The notes beneath the pieces are model-generated. The model saw only the letters and a list, made by a program, of their open reading frames with translations. It did no database searches and was not told where the DNA came from. Both the position numbers and the translations under genes were made by a program. 64,000 nucleotides of DNA, taken from Candidatus Bathyarchaeota archaeon. Its GTDB lineage: Archaea; Thermoproteota; Bathyarchaeia; Bathyarchaeales; Bathycorpusculaceae. Position 1 is the first letter of the stretch. Every line of letters begins with the position of its first letter. Below, piece by piece: positions 34,895 to 43,061 of the stretch. The DNA lies in NCBI GenBank assembly GCA_013388895.1, contig JACAEK010000050.1:1-64000 (forward strand), written 5' to 3'.

Positions 34895-35836
34895 ATGGGG
34901 ACGAAGTGGAGGCTAAAGGCACTGTTTGACATTGTTTCTGTGGGGCATTTAAGCATAGATCACATTTACTTGCCAGAAAGGAACACGCCTTGTATTGTTC
35001 TTGGAGGTTCTGTAGCTTACTCCTCTTTTGCTGCTAGACGTTTAGATGCCAGAGTTGCTGTCGTCTCCAAGGTTGGCAATGATTTCCCAGCTGCCTACAT
35101 GTGGTGGCTGAGGCAAGAAGGAATCGATTTATCCAGAGTCATTAAAGCTGAAAACGAACCGACCACATGTTTCGAACTAAAATACAACTCTGATTTATCT
35201 AACCGCACTTTACAGCTGAAAACTAGAGCGCCCTCCATCACCGTTGAAGAGTTGCCAGATGCTCTAAAAGCCAAAACCATTCACATCGCACCTATAGCGG
35301 GCGAAATATCATATGACGTAGCAGAGAAACTGAGATGTTGCACTGAAATATTATCTTTCGATCCACAAGGATTAATACGAAATTTTGACGAAAATGGAAA
35401 CATGACCCCGCAAGCATTAACAGACACGCGCATATTGGAGCTTGTTGACATTTACAAGTCGTCATTAAACGAGATTCGAACAATCACGGGTCTCGCAGAC
35501 ATTAATTCATCCATAAAGGCAATTCACGATTACGGTCCTAAAATAGTAATCGCCACTTTGGGTGCAGAAGGTGTGGCAGTTTTTGTCGAAGACAAAATTC
35601 ACACTGTTCCAGTCTACAAATCTGGAAAGGTTGTCGATCCAACTGGCGCCGTAGACGCGTTTATCGGTGGTTTTTTAGCCGAATATGCTTACGGTGAAGA
35701 TTGTTCATGGTGTTCATGTGTGGGCTCTGCAGCCGCTTCGCTCGTCGTTGAAGGTATTGGTCCAACCTTTTTTGGTGAGAAGGAGGAAATTTATCGGAGA
35801 GCTCGCTTTCTTTATGAAAAAGAAATTAAGGAATGA
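34895..35836 (+). CDS. PfkB/ribokinase-family carbohydrate kinase
   Basis: A 313-aa small-molecule kinase of the PfkB family. The N-terminal substrate region reads GHLSIDHIYL and GGSVAYSSFAARRL; the C-terminal active site reads DPTGAVDAFIGGF. The anion-hole motif of the family is G-A-G-D; here it is GAVD, with the catalytic Asp kept and a Val in place of the second Gly. ATG at 34895 could be leaderless behind the A/T-rich box at 34856-34872. Alternatively GGAGG at 34908-34912 positions a CTG at 34922, which would give the family-like start of FDIVSVGH. Phosphate acceptor unknown. Confidence 0.88.
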   Translation: MGTKWRLKALFDIVSVGHLSIDHIYLPERNTPCIVLGGSVAYSSFAARRLDARVAVVSKVGNDFPAAYMWWLRQEGIDLSRVIKAENEPTTCFELKYNSDLSNRTLQLKTRAPSITVEELPDALKAKTIHIAPIAGEISYDVAEKLRCCTEILSFDPQGLIRNFDENGNMTPQALTDTRILELVDIYKSSLNEIRTITGLADINSSIKAIHDYGPKIVIATLGAEGVAVFVEDKIHTVPVYKSGKVVDPTGAVDAFIGGFLAEYAYGEDCSWCSCVGSAAASLVVEGIGPTFFGEKEEIYRRARFLYEKEIKE

Positions 35837-35886
35837 TGCGTATTTATTTGCGTTAAAAACTCGTAAACATGTGAGAGGTTTAGAAT

Positions 35887-36096
35887 TTGGGACGTGTTGA
35901 CAAAGGGGTCAAATGTAGCGTGTCTGGCTGTAGCAAAGAAGCCATTCGTTCACTTCCTACCGAGAAGGTTAGACCAGCTGGATTAAACGTAGGCAGCAGC
36001 GAAAGGCGTTCCTATCTATGCAAGGAACATTACAAAGATTATAAGAAGAAAACAAAAAAGGATAAACAGCTTGAAAAATGGCGATACAGTGGCTAG
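35887..36096 (+). CDS. Small basic zinc-binding protein
   Basis: A 69-aa very basic protein with a likely zinc site made by CSVSGC near residue 10 and C-x2-H (YLCKEHY) near residue 46. The C-terminus is lysine-rich (KDYKKKTKKDKQLEKW), suggesting RNA or ribosome contact. Start is TTG at 35887. It sits 18 bp upstream of the threonyl-tRNA synthetase gene in the same orientation, so a translation-related role is likely by context only. Confidence 0.75.
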   Translation: MGRVDKGVKCSVSGCSKEAIRSLPTEKVRPAGLNVGSSERRSYLCKEHYKDYKKKTKKDKQLEKWRYSG

Positions 36097-36114
36097 AAAA
36101 GAGGAAAATGCCTA

Positions 36115-37986
36115 ATGCGAATATTACAATTACACTCCAACTTCATTGAGTATAAACCAATCCAAAAAGAAATAGCCATGGCTGAAAAAGCCGAAAAGAA
36201 GATGAATCGCTTAGAAGAAATCGTCGTCTTATTCACGGCAATTGAAGAAGGCGACAATATCTCAGTAGCCCAAAAAGCGATAGATGAGGTTAAAGCCTTT
36301 CTGGAAAAGCTAAAAGTGAATCGAATTTTAATTTATCCCTACGCACACTTGAGCAGTAATCTTGCGAAGCCGTCAGAAGCATTGCAAGTAGTTAGAGCTA
36401 TGGAGTTGTATGCAAAAGAAAAACGCATAGAAACATACCGAGCACCTTTTGGATGGAACAAACAATTCACAGTGTCAATAAAAGGTCATCCGCTTGCAGA
36501 ACAATCCCGTGTATTTTTGCCAACAGAAGCCAAAAAAGAAGTAAAAGAGGAAAAAGTTTCAGAAGCAGTAGAGGCTGAAGAAAAGCTAGAATCATCTTGG
36601 TACATTCTCCAACCTGATGGCAAACTGATTTCTGTCAAAGATTTTAATTTTAACAAGCAAAAGGATCTAGAGCGATTCGCAAAATACGAAAGCTCTAAGG
36701 TGAGGGCAAGCCAACAAATGCCACCTCATGTGCCCTTAATGAAGAGATTAGAAATAGCTGATTACGAGCTTGGAAGCGATCCTGGAAATATTCGCTGGTA
36801 TCCTAAAGGGCGACTAATTAAATCTTTACTTGAACAATATGTCACAGCTAAAATGATTGAATACGGCGCCATGGAAGTTGAAACCCCAGTTATGTACGAT
36901 TTTCAACATCCGAGCCTCGCAGACTACATAAGCCGTTTTCCGGCGAGGCAATATTTGCTAAAATCAGAGGACAAACAGCTTTTTCTGCGGTTTGCCGCAT
37001 GTTTTGGACAGTTTCTAATGGTTCATGATACACAATTTTCATACAAAAACATGCCATTGAAAGTTTACGAACTAACGCGATACAGCTTTAGAAGGGAAAA
37101 AAGTGGGGAAGTTGTAGGTTTAAGACGCTTAAGAGCGTTCACCATGCCAGATTGTCATGCGTTCTGTACCGATTTGGAACAAGCCAAAAAAGAATTCATA
37201 ATAAGGTTCAAACTATGCATACAAATTCTGGGAGAAATAGGGTTATCTAAACAAGATTATGAGGCAGCAGTACGATTCACAAAAGACTTCTACGAAGAAA
37301 ATAGACAATTCATAAATTCTTTGGCAAAAATCTTCGACAAACCAGTATTAGCTGAAATGTGGAGCGAACCCTTCTTCTACTTCAGGCTGAAGTGGGATTT
37401 TAACTTCGTAGACAATCAAAATAAGGCGGCTGCGCTCTCAACAGACCAGATAGACTTTGAAAACGCAAAAAGATACGACATAAAATATGTTGACGAGAAA
37501 GGCGAAAAACTTTTTCCACTCATTCTTCACTGCTCTCCCAGTGGAGCAATCGAGCGATGCGTATACACATTACTGGAAAAAGCCTACAAAGAGCAGCAAA
37601 CTGGCAAACCGCCAATGCTTCCTACGTGGCTGTCACCAACACAAATACGCATAATTCCAATGTCAGACAAATTCCATGAATACGTTGAAAAATTGGCTGA
37701 CACAACAGAGAAACATTGCATCCGCGTGGATATTGATGAGCGCCCATTAACTCTGCAAAAGCGGGTTCGCGAAGCAGAAATGGATTGGGTTCCCTACGTA
37801 ATTGTTGTCGGACAGCGAGAAGTTGAATCTGGTGTGCTTCCCATAAGAGATAGAAAAACTGGAAAAATCCTCAAAATGAAACTTGAAGAGCTAATAGCTG
37901 ATGTTGAAGAAATAGTGAAAGAAAAACCTTTCAAACCATTGCCCTTACCACGGCAGCTATCTAAAAGACCACAATTCTATGGCTAA
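36115..37986 (+). CDS. thrS: Threonyl-tRNA synthetase, archaeal type with editing domain
   Basis: Charges tRNA-Thr. A 623-aa class II synthetase. The first ~140 residues form the archaeal N-terminal editing domain, related to D-aminoacyl-tRNA deacylases (MRILQLHSNFIEYKP). The core carries motif 2 ELTRYSFRREKSGE, zinc ligands in FAACFGQFLM, PDCHAFC and ILHCSPSG, and motif 3 GAIERCVYTLLE. The anticodon-binding domain begins at PTQIRIIPMS. Length is standard. The small zinc protein precedes it by 18 bp. Confidence 0.96.
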   Translation: MRILQLHSNFIEYKPIQKEIAMAEKAEKKMNRLEEIVVLFTAIEEGDNISVAQKAIDEVKAFLEKLKVNRILIYPYAHLSSNLAKPSEALQVVRAMELYAKEKRIETYRAPFGWNKQFTVSIKGHPLAEQSRVFLPTEAKKEVKEEKVSEAVEAEEKLESSWYILQPDGKLISVKDFNFNKQKDLERFAKYESSKVRASQQMPPHVPLMKRLEIADYELGSDPGNIRWYPKGRLIKSLLEQYVTAKMIEYGAMEVETPVMYDFQHPSLADYISRFPARQYLLKSEDKQLFLRFAACFGQFLMVHDTQFSYKNMPLKVYELTRYSFRREKSGEVVGLRRLRAFTMPDCHAFCTDLEQAKKEFIIRFKLCIQILGEIGLSKQDYEAAVRFTKDFYEENRQFINSLAKIFDKPVLAEMWSEPFFYFRLKWDFNFVDNQNKAAALSTDQIDFENAKRYDIKYVDEKGEKLFPLILHCSPSGAIERCVYTLLEKAYKEQQTGKPPMLPTWLSPTQIRIIPMSDKFHEYVEKLADTTEKHCIRVDIDERPLTLQKRVREAEMDWVPYVIVVGQREVESGVLPIRDRKTGKILKMKLEELIADVEEIVKEKPFKPLPLPRQLSKRPQFYG

Positions 37987-38074
37987 CAACAACAAAATCG
38001 AATAAGTTTTGGCAAAAACTATATCAAACCATAATCTAATAGACTAAATTCTCCAATTGGATGAGGGTGCAATC

Positions 38075-38965
38075 TTGGAAAAAGAGCTATTGGTCTATGT
38101 AGACGGGAAATATTATCCAAAATCTCAAGCGAAAATCTCTGTTTATGACCATGGGCTTCTCTATGGTGATGGAGTGTTCGAAGGCATCCGCGCCTATGAC
38201 GGCATAGTGTTTAAACTGAAAGAGCACATTGAGAGGCTTTATTGTTCTGCTCATGCCATAATGCTAGAAATCCCCGTGACTGAAGAAGAAATGATAGGAA
38301 CTGTTTTGGAGACTTTACGAAAGAACAACTTGAAAGACGCTTACATTCGGTTAGTCGTTACCAGAGGAGCAGGGGATTTAGGATTAAATCCAAAGAAATG
38401 CGCAAAACCAACCGTAATCGTGATCACCGACACTATCTCATTACACAAAAGTGAAGCCAAAGAAAAGGGCGTAACAGCCATGCTTTCATGGGTCAAGAGA
38501 GACCCGGTCGACGCAACGTCTCACGAGATAAAGTCACTTAACTACCTTAACAGTATACTAGCCAAAATTGAAGCCAACATAAGCAATGTGGACGAGGCCA
38601 TATGTCTTGACAAAAATGGTTTCATCTGCGAGGGCGTAGCAGAAAATATATTCATAATCAAACGAGGAAAGATTTTCACGCCGCCCAGCTATACAGGTGC
38701 CTTGCGCGGAATTACTGCCGAAGCAATAATGAATCTTGCAAGAAAGTTGGGGTACGAGGTTAAAGAGAAAAACATAACACCTTACGAATTGTTCACTGCA
38801 GATGAGGTCTTCTTTACTGGTACTGCAGCTGAAATTGTGCCGGTACGTGAAATAAACAAGAGAACAATAAGCAATGGCGATCCTGGTGTAATAACCAAAA
38901 GATTGATGGTAGAATTCTCGAAGATGGTTCGGGACCCCAAAGAGGGCATGCTTATTTACAAATAA
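38075..38965 (+). CDS. ilvE: Branched-chain amino acid aminotransferase
   Basis: Class IV PLP aminotransferase of about 296 aa interconverting branched-chain amino acids and 2-oxo acids. Landmarks: VYDHGLLYGDGVFEGIR, the internal aldimine lysine in SHEIKSLNYLN, and the phosphate-binding FTGTAAEIVPV. The frame opens at TTG 38057, but GAGGGTG five bases before the TTG at 38075 supports the shorter start beginning EKELLVYVDGK. A D-amino-acid aminotransferase is an alternative within this class. Confidence 0.93.
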   Translation: MEKELLVYVDGKYYPKSQAKISVYDHGLLYGDGVFEGIRAYDGIVFKLKEHIERLYCSAHAIMLEIPVTEEEMIGTVLETLRKNNLKDAYIRLVVTRGAGDLGLNPKKCAKPTVIVITDTISLHKSEAKEKGVTAMLSWVKRDPVDATSHEIKSLNYLNSILAKIEANISNVDEAICLDKNGFICEGVAENIFIIKRGKIFTPPSYTGALRGITAEAIMNLARKLGYEVKEKNITPYELFTADEVFFTGTAAEIVPVREINKRTISNGDPGVITKRLMVEFSKMVRDPKEGMLIYK

Positions 38966-38994
38966 GCTAGACCAGAAGCCAGTTGAACTAGTTC

Positions 38995-40200
38995 CTATCT
39001 ATTTTCTTTCAAGAAATATTCAAGCTTGTCTAAGGCTTCCTCAAGTGTTTCTATTGGTGGCAGAAAAACTCCCCTAATGTGTCCTGCGCCATAGATTGTG
39101 TCAAATCCTGAGCCATGTACTAACAGCACTCCTGTCTCTTTTAAAAGTGCCAATGCAAATTCCATGTCAGTTTTCCATTTTCGTCCTACGGTGTGAATTT
39201 TTGGGAAGAAGTAGAATGCTCCTTCTGGTTTGGCACAGCTAACATTCTCTATCTCATTCAGTCTTTTCCAGGCGTAGTCTCTTCGTTGCCGAAGTTTTTT
39301 CACAGTTTCTTTTATGTGTTGCTGTGGTCCATTTAGAGCTGCTACGCCTGCTTTCTGAACTGGTGTGTTTGCACACAGCCTGATTCTTGCTTCTTTTTCA
39401 ATGCACTGTTTCAACTCTTGTAATCGTTCTTTTTCGTCGTGGAAATATAGGTAGCCAAGTCTCCATCCAGTCATTAGATATGCTTTTGAAAATCCGTTTA
39501 ATCCAATTATAGGAACATCTTTTCCTAAACTGGCTGTGCTGGCAAACTTTTTCTCATAAGTTATCTGGTCGTAAATCTCGTCTGACAAAACTGGAATGTC
39601 ATGTGCGCCAGCTAAGTCCAATATTTGCTTCACAGTTTTTTTTTCGTAAAGTGCACCACAAGGATTGTTGGGATTAATGATCGCGATTCCTCGAGTCTTC
39701 TTGGAGATTTTGCTTTCCAAGTCGTCAAGGTTTGGTTGCCAACCGTTTTCTTCGACAGTTTCGTATGTGACTGGTTTTCCACCGAAAAATCTGGCATACG
39801 AAATATAAGGCGGATACGTTGGTCCAGGCAAGAGAATTTCGTCTCCGGCATCCATAAGCGCGGCCATAATCATTTGGATGCCTTCAGAAATCCCAACTGT
39901 AACAATCACATCATCAGCGGAAACATTAACGTTGTTAACTCTTTTCTCTTTCTGGCTTATGGCCTCTTTAAGCTCTGGCAATCCTTCAGAAGGCGAATAA
40001 GCGTTGGCGCCTTCTTCAACAGCCTTTATCAAGGCTTGTTTAATATGCTGCGGCGTGTCAAAATCAAACGCTACTGGATCTCCTATATTCAGATAGTAAA
40101 TTTTTTTACCTGTTTTAGCGAATTGCTTTGCATGGACAATAACATCGCGGATGGCGTATTCAATGCTATGTACTCTTTCAGTGACTCTTACCTTTGTCAA
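38995..40200 (-). CDS. Class I aminotransferase, aspartate/alanine type
   Basis: A 401-aa fold-type I PLP aminotransferase. It has the substrate loop YLNIGDPVAFDFDTP, the phosphate-binding LLPGPTYPPY, INPNNPCGALY, the ring Asp in LSDEIYDQI, the PLP lysine in NGFSKAYLMTGWRLGY and the substrate arginine in HIRGVFLP. Archaeal relatives act on alanine, aspartate or aromatic amino acids. Converges with ilvE. A catabolic role fits the AOR genes further on, but specificity cannot be decided by eye. Confidence 0.92.
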   Translation of the reverse strand: MTKVRVTERVHSIEYAIRDVIVHAKQFAKTGKKIYYLNIGDPVAFDFDTPQHIKQALIKAVEEGANAYSPSEGLPELKEAISQKEKRVNNVNVSADDVIVTVGISEGIQMIMAALMDAGDEILLPGPTYPPYISYARFFGGKPVTYETVEENGWQPNLDDLESKISKKTRGIAIINPNNPCGALYEKKTVKQILDLAGAHDIPVLSDEIYDQITYEKKFASTASLGKDVPIIGLNGFSKAYLMTGWRLGYLYFHDEKERLQELKQCIEKEARIRLCANTPVQKAGVAALNGPQQHIKETVKKLRQRRDYAWKRLNEIENVSCAKPEGAFYFFPKIHTVGRKWKTDMEFALALLKETGVLLVHGSGFDTIYGAGHIRGVFLPPIETLEEALDKLEYFLKENR

Positions 40201-40253
40201 GGCCTTCTCCGTTCCTGTTAGAATCTAGCTAGCACGGAAAAAAGAAATAAAGG

Positions 40254-41969
40254 TTATGGGCTAAGGGTCCAAGTTTTCGATGTTTGAAAGCCTTCCGCGG
40301 TGTAGACTGTAACTTCTACTGGGTCTGAGTTCAAATACCTAGTCCAGTCCCATGAGCACATAATCGTAACTATTTCTCCTGTCCTGAGAATGTATCCGCT
40401 TGAACCCAGTACTGGGTTTGTCAGGTTATAGTCGATCTCATAGGTGGCGTTCATTGTCTTAATGGTTATTCTAGTTATTGTCACATTAGTGAGAGAGTTG
40501 TCTGAATTTGAAACTGTAAGGTTGAAGTATGGTACTGGGATTGGAATTGTAATGTTAGGATACTGGTCGCGCAAGTCACCGTACATAAAATCGTCTCCGA
40601 GAATCTGTATCTTAACAGAAGGCACCGTGAAAGTCCTTGAGAGATTTAGTCCTTCTTGTGTTATGATGATGATTGTGATGGTTTTGCCTCTCAAATCTAA
40701 GGTTTTCCAATCTAATGTGCAGTTAACTAGTGTGTTTTCACCAATTTTAAGAATGTACGGCAGGTTGGGCGTTGTCTGGTTTACTATGATGGTTCTTGTT
40801 CCGTTCACGATTCTCACGCCTGTAAGAGTAACGTTTTGAAGAGAAACGGCGGTATTGGTCAAGTTCAATAAAAAGTGTTGTACATCATCTAGGTCAAATT
40901 CTACGTCTGTTATGTTCCAGACTACTTCAAGCGGTGTTACCACAGTCTTCTCAGCCGTGAAGCCGGGTTCAGTGTGAATCTTGACAGTGATCGTTTTATT
41001 GCGTTGAGCATTCCAGTCCCAATAATGCTGATAAGAGATTGTCCGATTAAACGGAAGGGAAATCGTAACATTAGATGTTGCGACGGACTCATCTGGCAAT
41101 GTCACATTTATTTCGTCGACTTTCAAAGATCCAGTGAATTCACCTGTTCTCGTAATTGTCACGTTAAAATACATTGCGTTTGTGTAGTCAAACTTGATCT
41201 CATCTATTGACAGAAAGGCGCCCGCAAGTTCATCTGTCGTATAGCTCACCTCGTATCCTTCTGACGTTTTGACTGTCAACGTAGCATTTATTCCCCTCAA
41301 ACTATTCCAATTATAGTTGCATTGAAACGTTTCAGATTCGCTTATTGGTAAGAAATATGGAAGCTCTTGAGTTGTATTCATTGAAACGGCAAACACGAAT
41401 ATTTCTGAAACTGTGAGGTTTGAAATTGAGTCTGAAGGATTTTGTATTGTAAGATTGAAGTGCTCAATGCTTTTTGACGGGTTGAAGTTGGGCGTTAATT
41501 CCAATTTGACTTTCGGTACGAGGTATGTTTGACTTTTTATTGAAGCTTCTTCAGCCACTGGTTCTATCCTAACGGTCTCTCCTGCTAAATCGCTCCAATT
41601 TTGTTCGCATCTGAAAGTTTGCCTTGTTCCCCTCTGAATTAAGGAAAGTTGCGGCTCCGTATCTACGATAGTGTATGACTGATTTTTCCCTTCCACAGTT
41701 AGAAGGATTGATGTTATGTTGATATCTAAAGCTGAATTTGAAGGATTTAGAATTGTTACGTTAAAATAAGTAGCGTCTAGAACTGACGAATCTGGAGGGC
41801 TTTGAAAAGCAACATTTTCCACTATAAGAAATGAAGTATTTTCAGGCATGTTATAATAGCTGGTGATAACTCCCAAGTATGCTATGGTGGCTCCAAAAAC
41901 TGCAGAGCTTAACATTAATATTATCAATACAAAAGTTGAAACCGCTTTTTTGTCAATTTGTATGCGCAT
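40254..41969 (-). CDS. Membrane-anchored surface protein with ~100-aa repeats, rich in N-glycosylation sequons
   Basis: A 571-aa protein. Residues ~8-34 are a hydrophobic segment after a basic start (DKKAVSTFVLIILMLSSAVFG), which may be a signal anchor or a pilin/archaellin-like N-terminus. The remainder is five beta-sandwich-like repeats of about 100 residues, each with a YFNVTI-type strand followed by a W-D-W or N-W turn and a T-x-E-G-F-type end. About 26 N-x-S/T sequons are spread over it. Almost no lysine-rich or cytosolic features. It is probably exposed on the cell surface and glycosylated; the glycan island at 11-27 kb could supply the sugar. No specific family recognised. Confidence 0.75.
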   Translation of the reverse strand: MRIQIDKKAVSTFVLIILMLSSAVFGATIAYLGVITSYYNMPENTSFLIVENVAFQSPPDSSVLDATYFNVTILNPSNSALDINITSILLTVEGKNQSYTIVDTEPQLSLIQRGTRQTFRCEQNWSDLAGETVRIEPVAEEASIKSQTYLVPKVKLELTPNFNPSKSIEHFNLTIQNPSDSISNLTVSEIFVFAVSMNTTQELPYFLPISESETFQCNYNWNSLRGINATLTVKTSEGYEVSYTTDELAGAFLSIDEIKFDYTNAMYFNVTITRTGEFTGSLKVDEINVTLPDESVATSNVTISLPFNRTISYQHYWDWNAQRNKTITVKIHTEPGFTAEKTVVTPLEVVWNITDVEFDLDDVQHFLLNLTNTAVSLQNVTLTGVRIVNGTRTIIVNQTTPNLPYILKIGENTLVNCTLDWKTLDLRGKTITIIIITQEGLNLSRTFTVPSVKIQILGDDFMYGDLRDQYPNITIPIPVPYFNLTVSNSDNSLTNVTITRITIKTMNATYEIDYNLTNPVLGSSGYILRTGEIVTIMCSWDWTRYLNSDPVEVTVYTAEGFQTSKTWTLSP

Positions 41970-42078
41970 ATCGTCTCCCCGTTGTGAAATGTTTGCTCTA
42001 TCTCATATTTAACGGGAATAAATAAGTATTCTCTTATCAAAACCATCAACATGCTCTTATAACGAAAAAGGCAGAAAT

Positions 42079-42906
42079 CTAAGTTGGTTGAAGTTGCCTA
42101 GCTCTTTCAGCGGCCTTCGTAACAGCGTTCATTATTACTGCTCTCAATTTGCCTTCTTCAAGAGCCAGAAGCCCCTCAATGGTTGTGCCAGCAGGCGTAG
42201 TAACCATATCTTTAAGTTTCGCTGGGTGTTCACCAGTTTCAGTAACCATCTTTGCTGCGCCAAGCGTCGTTTGCGCCGCCAGAATTATTGAAATGTCTTT
42301 TGGAAGACCCAATCTCACACCTGCATCCGCTAAAGCCTCGATGATTAGATATATGTATGCTGGCCCACTTCCCACCAAACCTGTAGCCAAGTTCAGATAT
42401 TTCTCATCTAGTACTATGGCACGTCCTAGAAGTGAAAGAGTGCTAGTCACTAATTCAAGTTTCTCTTTTGCCGTGTTTTCTGATGGGCTAATCACGATCA
42501 TAGCTTCTCTGGCCATGCATGCCATGTTAGGCATAACTCTAAATACAGAAACATCTTTGGGCAGATATTTCCTCAGAAACTCGAGTGTTACTCCGGCAGC
42601 GATTGAAACAACTATTTTTCCTTTTTTAATTACTTGTCCGATTTCTTCTAAGGCTCTTTTCATGTCTCCTGGTTTGACAGCTATTATAGTAATATCCGCA
42701 AAAGATGCGGCATCTCCTATGCTCTTTGCAGATGTCACTTTATACGTTTGACTTACATATTTGCGGCGGTTCTCGATAATTTCGAATATCTGTATGTCTC
42801 GCGGTTTATATTTCTCTGATTTTAGAAGTCCCGCAATAATGGCTTCGCCCATTTTGCCTGCGCCAATAATGGCCAGTTTAGCCTTATCGTTACTCAAATG
42901 ACTCAT
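42079..42906 (-). CDS. proC: Pyrroline-5-carboxylate reductase
   Basis: Last step of proline synthesis: NAD(P)H reduction of pyrroline-5-carboxylate. A 275-aa protein with Rossmann motif IIGAGKMGEAIIAGL, central VFRVMPNMACMAREAM, and the C-terminal dimer/substrate signature from LKDMVTTPAGTTIEGL. Length is standard. It diverges from the first AOR gene across about 155 bp. Confidence 0.95.
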   Translation of the reverse strand: MSHLSNDKAKLAIIGAGKMGEAIIAGLLKSEKYKPRDIQIFEIIENRRKYVSQTYKVTSAKSIGDAASFADITIIAVKPGDMKRALEEIGQVIKKGKIVVSIAAGVTLEFLRKYLPKDVSVFRVMPNMACMAREAMIVISPSENTAKEKLELVTSTLSLLGRAIVLDEKYLNLATGLVGSGPAYIYLIIEALADAGVRLGLPKDISIILAAQTTLGAAKMVTETGEHPAKLKDMVTTPAGTTIEGLLALEEGKLRAVIMNAVTKAAERARQLQPT

Positions 42907-42961
42907 CCTCGTTCTCTTTCAGTGTCTAGTATTAAGCAATTAAAGTTTTCCACCAAAAACA

Positions 42962-42973
42962 AGAGGGACCTCT
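42962..42973. repeat. Short perfect palindrome between proC and the first AOR gene
   Basis: AGAGG-GA-CCTCT, five-base arms around a two-base centre, in the shared upstream region of two divergent genes. It could be a regulator site but is short enough to occur by chance. Confidence 0.25.
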
Positions 42974-43011
42974 AGAACACAACATTAAAGAAATCCAATT
43001 TTTAGAGACAA

Positions 43012-43020
43012 CATTTATAG
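43012..43020 (+). promoter_or_regulatory. Putative TATA box of the first AOR gene
   Basis: CATTTATAG lies about 42-50 bases before the TTG at 43062, placing the transcript start near 43040-43045 and the ribosome site GGGTGA (43050-43055) on the message. Reasonable archaeal spacing. Confidence 0.35.
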
Positions 43021-43061
43021 CTTCGGATAAATTAGCCTAATCTTCCCAAGGGTGAAGAGCA

